A stretch of DNA of 50,847 nt from Maritimibacter alkaliphilus HTCC2654 (GTDB lineage Bacteria > Pseudomonadota > Alphaproteobacteria > Rhodobacterales > Rhodobacteraceae). The notes beneath the pieces are model-generated. The model had not been told where the DNA came from, did not search any database, and worked only from the letters and a program-made list of their open reading frames with translations. The number at the start of each line of letters is the position of its first letter. Within the stretch, counting starts at the first letter, position 1. Both the position numbers and the translations under genes were made by a program. Below, piece by piece: positions 41,007-49,875 of this stretch. Where the stretch lies: assembly GCF_000152805.1 (NCBI RefSeq), contig NZ_CH902580.1, positions 1-50,847 of the forward strand, written 5' to 3'.

Positions 41007-42154
41007 GCGCCGCCTATATCATGGGGGCCTACGAGCACCCGACCCGCAAGGCCGAGGGTATCTCGGTCGCCCAGCTTCACATGCAAAGCGCCGCCGGTGC
41101 TCTGGCCGACGCGGGGCTCTCCTTCGACGATGTCGATGGCTATTTCTGCGCGGGCGATGCGCCGGGTCTCGGCCCGATGTCGATGCTCGAATACATGAAC
41201 CTCGACGTGCATCACTTCGACAGCACCGACAGCGGCGGCTCGGCCTATCTCGTCCATGTCGCCCATGCCGCACAGGCGATTGCGTCCGGCAAATGCAACG
41301 TGGCGCTTATCACCCTCGCCGGACGACCCCGCGCCGCCGGGATGAAATCGGCCAAGATGCCGCCCGCGCCGACCCCCGACACCCCGTTCGAAGCCCCCTA
41401 TTCCCCGTCCGTTGTCGAGATGTACGGCATGGTCGCGGCGCGCCACATGCATGAGTTTGGCACCACCAGAGAACAACTGGCATGGATCAAGGTCGCCGCC
41501 TCGCATCACGCCCAGCACAACGAACACGCCATGCTGCGCAAGGTGGTGACGGTCGAGGACGTGGTGAACTCGCCACTGGTTTCGGCCCCGCTCCACCGCC
41601 TCGATTGCTGCGTGGTCAGCGACGGCGGCGGGGCGCTGGTGATGACGAGTGAAAGCGTGGCCAAGTCGCTCGCCCGTCCGCTCGTGAAACTGCGCGGCGC
41701 AGGCGAAGCGGTCGGACATGCCAACGGGGGCCGCGTCGATCTGACGACCTCGGCCGCCAACGTCTCGGGCCCCCGCGCCTTTGCCGAGGCCGGGATCACG
41801 CCGGGGGACATCAAATACGCCTCGATCTACGACAGCTTCACGATCACCGTTCTGGTCGCCCTCGAAGACCTCGGGTTCTGCGAAAAGGGCAAAGGCGGCG
41901 CCTTCGTCGCGGACGGCAACCTGATCTCCGGACAGGGCAAGCTCCCCTTCAACACCGACGGCGGCGGGCTGTGCAACAACCACCCCTCCAATCGCGGCGG
42001 CATGACCAAGGTGATCGAGGCCGTTCGCCAATTGCGCGGCGAAGCCCACCCGGCGGTGCAGGTCCAGAACTGCGACCTCGCGCTCGCCCACGGCACCGGC
42101 GGCTCGCTCGCCACCCGGCACGGCAGCGCCACCGTCATTCTGGAAAGGCTCTGA
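41003..42154 (+). CDS. SCP-x-type thiolase-fold protein without the nucleophilic Cys
   Basis: 383 aa, ATGA overlap with the preceding gene. Lipid-transfer/SCP-x thiolase layout: LADAGLSFDDVDGYFCAGD, then HFDSTDSGGSAYLVHVAHAA where thiolases have the NNxCATGSSA loop. Thr75 stands at the Cys position and there is no Cys between residues 50 and 96. The end keeps GGGLCNNHPSNRGG (His region) and LAHGTGGSLATRHGSA. Such proteins (Ltp2, IpfD) act with a DUF35 partner as retro-aldolases or deacylases. The DUF35 gene follows after one base, so the pair most likely performs carbon-carbon bond cleavage of a 3-hydroxyacyl-CoA or similar. Confidence 0.88.
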   Translation: MSAAYIMGAYEHPTRKAEGISVAQLHMQSAAGALADAGLSFDDVDGYFCAGDAPGLGPMSMLEYMNLDVHHFDSTDSGGSAYLVHVAHAAQAIASGKCNVALITLAGRPRAAGMKSAKMPPAPTPDTPFEAPYSPSVVEMYGMVAARHMHEFGTTREQLAWIKVAASHHAQHNEHAMLRKVVTVEDVVNSPLVSAPLHRLDCCVVSDGGGALVMTSESVAKSLARPLVKLRGAGEAVGHANGGRVDLTTSAANVSGPRAFAEAGITPGDIKYASIYDSFTITVLVALEDLGFCEKGKGGAFVADGNLISGQGKLPFNTDGGGLCNNHPSNRGGMTKVIEAVRQLRGEAHPAVQVQNCDLALAHGTGGSLATRHGSATVILERL

Positions 42155-42155
42155 G

Positions 42156-42542
42156 ATGGACTTGTCTGATCTGGCACAGGCGAACTTCGACGCCCAGCCC
42201 TACTGGGATGCGACGGCCAAAGGTGAATTCGTCGTGGCCCGCTGCACAACCTGTGGCGAGGCCCATCATTACCCGCGCGCCGTCTGCCCGTTCTGCCGGG
42301 CCGAGACGGTCACGTTTGAACCGGCCTCGGGCAAGGGCGAAATCTACAGCCTCGCGATCACCCGGATGCCGGACAAGCCGCTGCGCGTCGTGGCCTACGT
42401 CACGCTGGCCGAGGGGCCGACCATGATGACCAAGATCATCGACGCCCCCGACGATGTCGCCATCGGCGACCCGGTGCGCGTCGACTTTCAGACCCATCCC
42501 GAGGGGCTGACCGTGCCGGTCTTTCGCCTCGACCGAAACTGA
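42156..42542 (+). CDS. DUF35 (Zn-ribbon plus OB-fold) partner of the SCP-x-like protein
   Basis: 128 aa. N-terminal helix QPYWDATAKGEFVVARC, zinc ribbon C30-T-T-C33...C44-P-F-C47, then the OB-fold (GKGEIYSLAITRMPD...VAYVTLAEGPTMMTKI). In the established Ltp2-ChsH2 complex the DUF35 protein supplies much of the CoA-binding surface. It is the second DUF35/thiolase-fold pair in the window; gene order is reversed relative to the pair at 15072/15500. Confidence 0.9.
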   Translation: MDLSDLAQANFDAQPYWDATAKGEFVVARCTTCGEAHHYPRAVCPFCRAETVTFEPASGKGEIYSLAITRMPDKPLRVVAYVTLAEGPTMMTKIIDAPDDVAIGDPVRVDFQTHPEGLTVPVFRLDRN

Positions 42543-42544
42543 AG

Positions 42545-43330
42545 ATGCAGGAGCTTAAATTGAACAACCTCGGAACACTCGAAGGCAAGGTCATCGTTGT
42601 CACCGGCGCGGGTCAGGGCATCGGCCGCGCGCTTGCGGGCATGATCTCTGACCTCGGCGGAACGCCCGTCGCCGTCGACCTGAACGGCGAGGCGCTGGAA
42701 GCACTGAAGGCCGACATTCCGCAGGCCGAAGTCTACACCGGGGACGTCTCCGACGCTGATTTCGCCGCCGCCACGGTCGAGGATATCGGGAAAAAGGGTC
42801 TCACCCTCACCGGCCTCGTCAACAACGCCGGGATCACCCGCCCCGCGATGATCAAGAAGATGACCCACAGCCAGTGGGACGACGTGATCCGCGTGCATCT
42901 GACCGGCGCCTATATCTGGACGCAGGCAGTGGGCCGCGCGATCCTCGAACGCGCGGTGGACGGGGAAAGCCGCAACATCGGCTCGATGGTCCATGTCTCG
43001 TCCATCGCGGGCCAGGGCGGTTCTATCGGCCAGATCAACTATGCCGCTGCCAAGGCCGGGATCTTCGGCATCTCGATGACGGCGGCCAAGGAATGGGCGC
43101 GCTACGGCATCCGGTCGAACTCCGTGAGCTTCGGCGTCGTGGAAACCCCGATGACCGAAACCGTTCGGGGCGAGAAATTCCGCGACAGCATCCTGGCCCG
43201 CATCCCGATGGGCTACTGGGCCGAGACGAGCGAAGTGGTGCGCCCGGTCGCATTCCTGCTGTCCGACAGCGCGTCCTACATCACCGGCCAGAACCTCGGC
43301 ATCGACGGGGGCATGAACATCAACGTGTAA
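42545..43330 (+). CDS. SDR-family dehydrogenase (3-hydroxyacyl-CoA or FabG-like)
   Basis: 261 aa classical SDR with all key elements: TGAGQGIG (20-27), NNAG (93-96), Ser in VHVSSIAG (152/153), Y166-AAA-K170, and the C-terminal SYITGQNLGIDGGM. D45 after the second strand (VAVDLNGE) favours NAD+ over NADP+. Two bases after the DUF35 gene. Probably oxidises the 3-hydroxyacyl-CoA formed by one of the hydratases or reduces the carbonyl released by the lyase. Last gene before the TAXI transporter unit. Confidence 0.92.
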   Translation: MQELKLNNLGTLEGKVIVVTGAGQGIGRALAGMISDLGGTPVAVDLNGEALEALKADIPQAEVYTGDVSDADFAAATVEDIGKKGLTLTGLVNNAGITRPAMIKKMTHSQWDDVIRVHLTGAYIWTQAVGRAILERAVDGESRNIGSMVHVSSIAGQGGSIGQINYAAAKAGIFGISMTAAKEWARYGIRSNSVSFGVVETPMTETVRGEKFRDSILARIPMGYWAETSEVVRPVAFLLSDSASYITGQNLGIDGGMNINV

Positions 43331-43345
43331 CCAAGACCAAGACAG

Positions 43346-43363
43346 CGGCCCTCACCGGGGCCG
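43346..43363 (+). other. Short hairpin before the TAXI binding-protein gene
   Basis: CGGCCC (43346-43351) and GGGCCG (43358-43363) form a 6-bp stem in the 57-nt gap between the SDR stop and the next start. No U-run; at most a weak processing or attenuation site. Confidence 0.35.
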
Positions 43364-43387
43364 TCACATTACCAGGGAGGAACTGAA

Positions 43388-44563
43388 ATGATGACAACGA
43401 AACTTCGCACCCTTGCGGGTGCCACGCTTGCCGCGACATTGACCTGCGGCGCACCGGCGGCTTTCGCACAGGATGCGGCCCTGCCGAATACGGTCGTCTG
43501 GACGACCTACGACACCGGCGGCGCGATGCACTCTGCCGCCGTGGCAATCAGCAGCGCCCTCAAGCAGAACGACAACTTGAATCTGCGGGTCATCAGCGCG
43601 GGCAACGGCGTTGCCCAGCAATCCACGCTCAAGGCCGGTCGCGCCGACTTTGTGCTTGCAGGCTTCGACGTCTACTTTGCACAGGAAGGCGCATTCCAGT
43701 TCGGGGCCGCCGACTGGGGTCCGCAGCCCGTCCGTCTCGTCATGACCAGCATGACCGACCAAGGCTTTGGCCTCGCCATCTCGCCCGAGGTGGCCGAAAA
43801 CGTCGCAGGCCCCGGCGACCTGCGCGGATTGCGCGTCGCCTATGTTCAAGGGTCGCCCTCGATTCAGGGCGCACTTCAGGCGCTCGTCATCGCCTGTGGC
43901 GACATGACATGGGACGACGTCGAAAAGGTCGAAGTCCCGGGCTTCGGCGCCTCGGTCGATGCCTATATCAACGATCAGGCCGACGTCTATTTCACCTCGA
44001 CGAACTCTGGCACCTCGGTCAAGGCCGATGCCTCGTCGCGCGGTCTGACATGGGTGCCGGTGCCCTTCGACAATGACGCCTGCTGGGAGGAAATCCGCGC
44101 CACCGATCCGCGCTGGATCAAGAAGGTCGTGACCGAAGGCGTGAACATCCCCGAAGGCGGGATCGAGATGGCCAGCTATCCCGACATGCTCCTGAACACC
44201 ACCGCCGACCGTGACGCGGATTACGTCAAGGCGATGCTGTCGACGGTCTACGGCAATTTCGACGACATCAACGGCGCGACGCCCACGACCTACGGGCTCG
44301 CGCTGGATCGTCAGATCCTCGACTACACCGTCCCGTTCCATGACGGCGCCATCGCCTATTTCAAAGAGACCGGCGTCTGGACCGATGAGATGCAGGAACA
44401 CAACGACATGCTCGTCGCCCGTCAGGATGCGCTCAAGGCGGCCTGGGACGAAGTGGTCGCGATGAACATCTCGGACGAGGCGGAATTCGCCACGGCCTGG
44501 AAAGCCAAGCGCATCGAGATGCTCGAGGCCGAAGGCTTCGACGTTCCGGTCCGCGACTGGTGA
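43388..44563 (+). CDS. TAXI-family TRAP substrate-binding protein
   Basis: 391 aa with a 27-residue signal peptide (MMTTKLRTLAGATLAATLTC...AFA), GGAGG 8 nt upstream. The mature part starts NTVVWTTYDTGGAMHSAAVA, the TAXI ligand region (TxxxGGxxYxxxxAI type), then RVISAGNGVAQQSTLKAGRA and LRGLRVAYVQGSPSIQGAL. TAXI proteins work with a single fused permease, encoded here just downstream. A strong hairpin follows the stop, consistent with higher expression of the binding protein than of the permease. Ligands known for the family are small carboxylates or amino acids; this one is unknown. Confidence 0.9.
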   Translation: MMTTKLRTLAGATLAATLTCGAPAAFAQDAALPNTVVWTTYDTGGAMHSAAVAISSALKQNDNLNLRVISAGNGVAQQSTLKAGRADFVLAGFDVYFAQEGAFQFGAADWGPQPVRLVMTSMTDQGFGLAISPEVAENVAGPGDLRGLRVAYVQGSPSIQGALQALVIACGDMTWDDVEKVEVPGFGASVDAYINDQADVYFTSTNSGTSVKADASSRGLTWVPVPFDNDACWEEIRATDPRWIKKVVTEGVNIPEGGIEMASYPDMLLNTTADRDADYVKAMLSTVYGNFDDINGATPTTYGLALDRQILDYTVPFHDGAIAYFKETGVWTDEMQEHNDMLVARQDALKAAWDEVVAMNISDEAEFATAWKAKRIEMLEAEGFDVPVRDW

Positions 44564-44570
44564 TCCATCC

Positions 44571-44600
44571 CACGTGTCCGGCCAGACGGCCGGGCACGTG
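44571..44600 (+). terminator. Strong intercistronic hairpin after the TAXI gene
   Basis: CACGTGTCCGGCC (44571-44583) pairs with GGCCGGGCACGTG (44588-44600): 13 bp with one G-U pair and a four-base loop. There is no U-run, so it probably acts as a 3'-end stabiliser or partial terminator that sets the binding-protein to permease ratio. Confidence 0.6.
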
Positions 44601-44648
44601 CCATCGCCGGTATGCCCGGTTCAGTCCCTCAAACGCTTCGGGGTCGCT

Positions 44649-46586
44649 ATGTCGCTTGCTCTCAAGAGATGGACCATTCTGCTGTTCTCCTTGGCGGGAC
44701 TGCTGCTGACCGTCAACCAGACGTTCCTCTTCAGCCGTGCTATCGGCGTGGTGATGAACGGCCAGACGTTCCTGTATGTCCTGACCCTCGTCTTTTTTCC
44801 GCTGATCTTCCTGATCGTGCCGTTCAAACGCGCCACCACGGCGGTGCCGGGCTGGATCGACTGGCTGCTCTTTGCCCTGTCCCTCGGCGGTTCGGCCTTT
44901 CTGGTCGCCTACGCGAAAGACATCGTCTTTTCCAGCTGGCAGTTCATCGCGCCCCTCGACGCGCAGATCGTCGCCGCGTTGCTCTGGGTTCTCATCCTCG
45001 AGGCCGCGCGCCGCACCAACGGGTGGCCGCTGACCATCGTCGTCCTGTTCGTGTCGCTTTACCCGATGTTTGCCGACAAGATGCCCGGACCGCTCAACAG
45101 CATGTCACTGCCCCCGGCCGAGGTCGCAGCCTATCACCTCTACAGTTTTGAAAGCGTCTTCGGCATCCCGATGCGGGCCTTTGCCGATCTCGTGGTGGGC
45201 TTCATCGTCTTCGGCCTCGCGCTTCAGTTCACCGGGGCCGCCAAGTTCTTCAACGACGTGGCCTTTGCCCTCATGGGCACCGTGCGCGGCGGGGCGGCCC
45301 ATGTCGCCGTCGTATCCAGCGGGCTTCAAGCCTCGATCAGCGGCAGCGTGATTTCCAATGTCATGACCTCAGGCTCCGTCTCGATCCCGGCGATGAAAAG
45401 GACAGGCTTCTCGGCCTCTTATGCAGGCGGGATCGAAGCCGTCGCCTCGACCGGCGGGGTTCTGACACCGCCCGTCATGGGCACGACGGCGTTCATCATG
45501 GCGACCTTCCTCGCCGTGCCTTACGTCGAGGTCGCGATGGCCGCGGCCATTCCGGCGGCACTCTTCTACTTCGGCCTCATGCTTCAGGTCGACGCCTACG
45601 CTGCCCGCAGGGGATTGCGCGGAGTCCCGCGTTCCCAGCTTCCCACGCTCATGTCTGCCCTCAAAGGCGGGTGGCACTACCTGATCGTTTTCGTGGTGCT
45701 TATCACCATGCTGGCGCAGGGCATGAACGAAAGCCGCGCAGCGTTCTACGCGACGGGTCTCCTGCTCGTGGTGAACCAGATTCGCCCGGAAAACCGCCTG
45801 TCCATTGCCGGAGTCCGCGACATGATCGCGGGCATCGGGTGCGGCCTGTCCGAGATCATCGCGGTCATCCTTGCCATTGGCATGATCGCGGGCGGTCTGG
45901 CGGCCACCGGCATTCTCAGCACCCTGTCCACGGAACTCGTGTTCCTTGCGGGCGACGCGCCGATCATGCTGCTCATCATGGGGGCGCTCACGTCCTTTGT
46001 GCTGGGCATGGGGATGACGGTGTCGGCTTGCTACATCTTCCTCGCGATCGTCATGGTCCCCGCGCTGGTCAAGGTCGGGTTCGAACCCATCGCGGTACAC
46101 CTCTTCGTCATGTACTGGGGCATGCTGTCCTTCATCACGCCCCCCGTGGCCATCGCCACTTATGCCGCCGCCGCCATCGCCAAGGTCTCGGCGATCAAGA
46201 TCGGGTTCCACGCGATGCGGCTGGCCAGCGTGATGTATTTCGTGCCCTTCTTCTTCGTCCTCAACCCGGCGCTCGTGTTGCAGGGAACGCCGCTTCAGAT
46301 CGGAGTCGCCGTGGCGACGGCGGCCTGTGGCGTCGCGGCCATTTCATGGTCGCTGCAAGGCTACATGCTGGGGTCCGGCGCGATCTCGGACACGATCTGG
46401 GGCGTCCTTCTGCGCGGCGGCCTGCTCTTTGCCGGCCTCGCTCTCGCCTCCCCGGGGATCAAGGCACTGGGCATCACCCAACTCGAATGTGCCGCCTTCG
46501 GCCTTGCCCTGATCGTTCTGTCCGGACTGGCGATCCGCTTCGTCCCGATCTTTCAGGCACCAGAAACGACAGCAGCGGGAGCATGA
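44649..46586 (+). CDS. TRAP permease, fused small and large subunits (TAXI type)
   Basis: 645 aa from ATG 44649; an upstream in-frame start at 44574 would put the strong hairpin inside the coding region and is less likely. An N-terminal DctQ-like block of four or more spans precedes the DctM-like domain, with FNDVAFALMGTVRGGAAHVA, SISGSVISNVMTSGSVSIPA, STGGVLTPPVMGTTAFIMAT and YWGMLSFITPPVAIATYAAA. This single-chain arrangement is normal for permeases that pair with TAXI binding proteins. The last 80 residues add further spans. Ends one base before the next gene. Confidence 0.93.
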   Translation: MSLALKRWTILLFSLAGLLLTVNQTFLFSRAIGVVMNGQTFLYVLTLVFFPLIFLIVPFKRATTAVPGWIDWLLFALSLGGSAFLVAYAKDIVFSSWQFIAPLDAQIVAALLWVLILEAARRTNGWPLTIVVLFVSLYPMFADKMPGPLNSMSLPPAEVAAYHLYSFESVFGIPMRAFADLVVGFIVFGLALQFTGAAKFFNDVAFALMGTVRGGAAHVAVVSSGLQASISGSVISNVMTSGSVSIPAMKRTGFSASYAGGIEAVASTGGVLTPPVMGTTAFIMATFLAVPYVEVAMAAAIPAALFYFGLMLQVDAYAARRGLRGVPRSQLPTLMSALKGGWHYLIVFVVLITMLAQGMNESRAAFYATGLLLVVNQIRPENRLSIAGVRDMIAGIGCGLSEIIAVILAIGMIAGGLAATGILSTLSTELVFLAGDAPIMLLIMGALTSFVLGMGMTVSACYIFLAIVMVPALVKVGFEPIAVHLFVMYWGMLSFITPPVAIATYAAAAIAKVSAIKIGFHAMRLASVMYFVPFFFVLNPALVLQGTPLQIGVAVATAACGVAAISWSLQGYMLGSGAISDTIWGVLLRGGLLFAGLALASPGIKALGITQLECAAFGLALIVLSGLAIRFVPIFQAPETTAAGA

Positions 46587-46587
46587 A

Positions 46588-47382
46588 GTGCCAGACCTTC
46601 TGATCGACCATATCGACGGCGTGGCCGTCCTGACGCTGAACCGGCCAGAGACGATGAACGCACTCTCGGGGGCGCTCGCCCGCGAACTGGATGCTGCCGT
46701 CACCGCCTGCATCAACGACGATGCGGTCCGCGCCATCCTGATCACCGGCAACGGGCGGGGATTCTGCGCCGGGGGCGACATGGCGGAAAAACTGCCGACC
46801 GATCCCGGCAAGTCCGTTCTGGAGACCTGGTATCATCCGATGGTGCGCAACCTGCGCAACTGCCCCCTGCCCATCGTGGCCGCCGTCAACGGCGTCGCGG
46901 CGGGTGCGGGGATGAGCCTCGCGCTTCTCGCCGATATCGTCACCTGCGCGCCCAACGCCTTTTTCCTGCAAGCCTTCTCCAAGGTCGGCCTTGTGGCGGA
47001 CTGCGGATCGAGCTGGCTCCTCGCCCGCCGCGTGGGCGAGGCGCGCGCGCGCGAACTCACGCTGCTGGCCGAACGCCTTCCCGCCGAGCAGGCGCTCGAC
47101 TGGGGCCTCGTGAACCGCATCTTCCCGGCGGACGACCTCTTCGAGGAAAGCCTGGGGCTGGCCAAGCAGCTCGCCCAAGGGCCGGTGAACGCCCTGTCTC
47201 GCATCAGGCAGCTCTACAACAGCGCGGCCGTGCTCGATTTCGAAAGCCAGCTTCTCGAAGAAGATCGCCTTCAGATCGCCTGTTCTTCCGGGCCCGAGTC
47301 GCAAGAAGGCCGTGACGCCTTTCGCAACAAAAGGGCTCCCGATTTCACCAGGATTCCCTTGGCGAGGACGGAGACCAAATGA
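46588..47382 (+). CDS. Enoyl-CoA isomerase/hydratase family, PaaG-like
   Basis: 264 aa from GTG 46588, one base after the permease stop. Crotonase fold with AVLTLNRPETMNALSGAL, FCAGGDMAE and GVAAGAGMSLALLADIV. The first hydratase glutamate is Met (M109), and the second site reads AFSKVGLVADCGSSW with D138, the pattern of PaaG (ring-1,2-epoxyphenylacetyl-CoA isomerase), where a single Asp does isomerisation. So an isomerase, for example for ring or double-bond migration, is more likely than a hydratase. Stop overlaps the synthetase start. Confidence 0.87.
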   Translation: MPDLLIDHIDGVAVLTLNRPETMNALSGALARELDAAVTACINDDAVRAILITGNGRGFCAGGDMAEKLPTDPGKSVLETWYHPMVRNLRNCPLPIVAAVNGVAAGAGMSLALLADIVTCAPNAFFLQAFSKVGLVADCGSSWLLARRVGEARARELTLLAERLPAEQALDWGLVNRIFPADDLFEESLGLAKQLAQGPVNALSRIRQLYNSAAVLDFESQLLEEDRLQIACSSGPESQEGRDAFRNKRAPDFTRIPLARTETK

Positions 47383-48953
47383 TGACTGAACTCAAGGAAA
47401 TACACATGCGCGACCCCGAAAACGACAGCCGCACGCCAGCCGCTGTCATCACCGGCGACCGCACGGTCAGCCACGAAGAGATGGAAGCCCGCATCGACAA
47501 GGTCGCCGGCGCGCTCTTGGCCAAGGGTCTCGGCGAGGGTCAGATCGTCGCCCAACTCATGCGCAACGACACGCCGATCATCGAGGTGAACGTGGGCGCG
47601 CGGCGCGTCGGCTGCTACTCGGTGCCGCTCAACTGGCACCTCGCCGCCCCGGAAATCCAGTTCCTGCTCGAAGACAGCGGGGCCGAGGTGCTCGTCGCGC
47701 ACGCCGACTTGCTGCGCCCGGTCCGCGATCTCGTGCCCGAGGGCTGCGAGGTCATCGTCGTGGAAACGCCGCCTTCGATCCGGGAAGCCTTCCGCCTCGA
47801 CCCGGCCGATTGCACGGTGCCCGCGGGCGAACGGAACTACGAGGACTGGATCGCCGCCGCCGAACCCCACGCGGGCGAGAACCCGGCGGATCGCGGCGTG
47901 ATCATCTACACCTCCGGCACGACCGGCAAACCCAAGGGCGTCATGCGCGACCCGATGACGCCCGAGGAAACCCGCCTCAACGCCCGCGTGTTTCGCGACA
48001 CCATCGGCATCGCCCCGGACATGCGCGGCCTGATCGCGACACCGCTCTACCACGCCTCGCCCAATGGCTTTGCGCGCTATGCCGCGACCCAGGGTGAGCT
48101 TCTCGTCATCACCCCGCGCTTTGACGCCGAGGAATTTCTGGCGCTCATCGAAAAGCACCGCATCAATGTGATCGTTGCCGTGCCGACGATCTTCGTCAAA
48201 CTGCTGAAGCTGCCAAAAGAGGTGCGCGAGAAATACGATGTCTCGTCCCTGCGCTTCATCAGCCACACCGCCAGCGCCTGCCCGGTCGAGGTGAAACGCG
48301 AACTCATGGAATGGGTCGGCCCCATCGTGCACGAGGTCTACGGCGGCACCGAGGTCGGCATCGCGCTCCACGCCTCGCCCGAGGATTGGTTGAAGAAACC
48401 CGGCACCGTGGGCCGCTGCGTCGAACACGCCGAGGTCCGCATCCTTGGCGAGAACGACGAAATCCTCGGCCCGAACGAACCGGGCGAGATTTACGTGAAG
48501 AACGGCACCTATTCGGACTTCACCTACATCAAAAACCCCGAGGCGCGGGCGGAATGTGAAAAGGACGGCTTCATCTCGATCGGTGACGTGGGTTACCTCG
48601 ACGAAGACGGCTTCCTCTTCATCAGCGACCGTAAGCGCGACATGATCATCTTTGCCGGGACCAACATCTATCCCGCCGAGATCGAAAGCGAACTGGTGCT
48701 CTGCCCCGAGGTCGCCGACTGCGCCGTCTTCGGCCTGCCCGACCCGGAATTCGGCGAAGTGGTCGCGGCCTACATCCAGCCCGCGCCGGGCACCACGCCC
48801 GATGCCGACAGCATCCGCGCCTTCCTCGAACCCCGGATCGCGAAATACAAGATCCCGCGCCGGATCGAGATCGTCCCCACCCTGCCCCGCGAGGAAAGCG
48901 GCAAGCTCATGAAGCGCAAACTGCGCGACGCGGTGATCGCAGGAACAGCGTAA
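47379..48953 (+). CDS. AMP-forming acyl-CoA synthetase
   Basis: 524 aa ANL-superfamily ligase. P-loop YTSGTTGKPKG (177-187), VYGGTEVG (A5 motif), GDVGYLDEDGFLFISDRKRD (A7/A8) and the C-terminal KIPRRIEI...REESGKLMKRKL with the adenylation lysine. Converts a carboxylate to its CoA ester using ATP. ATGA overlap with the isomerase gene places it in the TAXI-transporter operon, so imported acid would be activated directly, an alternative to the class III CoA-transferases elsewhere in the island. Chain specificity is not deducible. A terminator follows. Confidence 0.93.
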   Translation: MMTELKEIHMRDPENDSRTPAAVITGDRTVSHEEMEARIDKVAGALLAKGLGEGQIVAQLMRNDTPIIEVNVGARRVGCYSVPLNWHLAAPEIQFLLEDSGAEVLVAHADLLRPVRDLVPEGCEVIVVETPPSIREAFRLDPADCTVPAGERNYEDWIAAAEPHAGENPADRGVIIYTSGTTGKPKGVMRDPMTPEETRLNARVFRDTIGIAPDMRGLIATPLYHASPNGFARYAATQGELLVITPRFDAEEFLALIEKHRINVIVAVPTIFVKLLKLPKEVREKYDVSSLRFISHTASACPVEVKRELMEWVGPIVHEVYGGTEVGIALHASPEDWLKKPGTVGRCVEHAEVRILGENDEILGPNEPGEIYVKNGTYSDFTYIKNPEARAECEKDGFISIGDVGYLDEDGFLFISDRKRDMIIFAGTNIYPAEIESELVLCPEVADCAVFGLPDPEFGEVVAAYIQPAPGTTPDADSIRAFLEPRIAKYKIPRRIEIVPTLPREESGKLMKRKLRDAVIAGTA

Positions 48954-48970
48954 GGTCCTCAAAAGACACG

Positions 48971-49000
48971 AAAAGGCCCGGCAGATCGCCGGGCCTTTTT
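48971..49000. terminator. Bidirectional rho-independent terminator
   Basis: AAAAGGCCCGGC (48971-48982), loop AGATC, GCCGGGCCTTTTT (48988-49000). An 8-bp GC stem extended by A-T pairs, with T-runs on both strands, between the convergent synthetase (stop 48953) and MaoC (stop 49023) genes. Confidence 0.92.
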
Positions 49001-49022
49001 GTTTTCGCCTAAGCTCGCGCGA

Positions 49023-49865
49023 TCAACGCGCCGTCGCGCGCCCGCCGGTAAAGACCACGGTATCCGCGTCCGTCCGGGCCTCGAACAGGATGCCCGCGTC
49101 ATCCTTCCACAGGCTGACGCTCAGCGTATCGCTCGGATAGACGGGCCGCGTGAAGCGCCCTGAAATGGACTTGAGCGCGCCCGGATCGTCCGGGCTGAAC
49201 GCCTCAATCACAGCACGCCCCATCATCCCGAAGGTGCACAGCCCGTGCAAGATGGGCCGCGGAAAGCCCACCGCCTTGGCCCGCTCGGGATCGGCATGAA
49301 GCGGGTTCATGTCCCCGCTCAGCCGATAGATCAGCGCCGCCTGCGGCAACGTCGGCAGCACGATGTCCGCCTCCGGTGCCCGCTCGGGCCGGGTCCAGCC
49401 GTCGCGCGGCGGTGCCTCGCCGCCAAAGCCGCCGTCCCCGCGCAGCACATAGGTCGAGACCAGCCGCGAGACGACGGTGCCGTCGTCACTGGCGATCACC
49501 CGCTCGACATCCACGACCGCACCCTTGTCTGCGCCCTTGTCGTAAAGCCCCACGACCTTCGAACGCGAGACGAGCTGCGCGCCCAGCGGCACCGGGCGCT
49601 CCATCTGCAGGGTCTGCGATCCGTGGACGAGCTTGCGGAAATCGAGCCCCGCATCGGCGAACCAGAGCCCCGGCGATCCCAGAACCACCGGCATCGTCGG
49701 GAACACCACGAGATCCTGTTCATAGACATGGCGCAACTGTCGCGGGTCGAGCGGATCGGACCCGATCCCCAGCCCGAGGGCATAGAGCATCGCATCCTTT
49801 TCCGTGACCTCGAAGCGCGGCGAAGGAAAGGCGTAGTTGCGGACCCGGTCTTCGTTCAATGGCAT
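49023..49865 (-). CDS. MaoC-type (R)-specific enoyl-CoA hydratase, second copy
   Basis: 280 aa, double hot-dog type like the gene at 36853, with which it aligns over its length (FP..R.VT..DA.LYAL.LG.G.DP near the start, LRG.GGFGG in the middle). Hydratase motif YRLSGDMNPLHADP with D185, N187 and H190, then GFPRPILHGLC. Lies 10 bp downstream of etfA on the same strand, an arrangement that links beta-oxidation hydration with electron transfer. ATG 49865 is preceded by GAGGGTT. Confidence 0.93.
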   Translation of the reverse strand: MPLNEDRVRNYAFPSPRFEVTEKDAMLYALGLGIGSDPLDPRQLRHVYEQDLVVFPTMPVVLGSPGLWFADAGLDFRKLVHGSQTLQMERPVPLGAQLVSRSKVVGLYDKGADKGAVVDVERVIASDDGTVVSRLVSTYVLRGDGGFGGEAPPRDGWTRPERAPEADIVLPTLPQAALIYRLSGDMNPLHADPERAKAVGFPRPILHGLCTFGMMGRAVIEAFSPDDPGALKSISGRFTRPVYPSDTLSVSLWKDDAGILFEARTDADTVVFTGGRATAR

Positions 49866-49875
49866 GAGAACCCTC

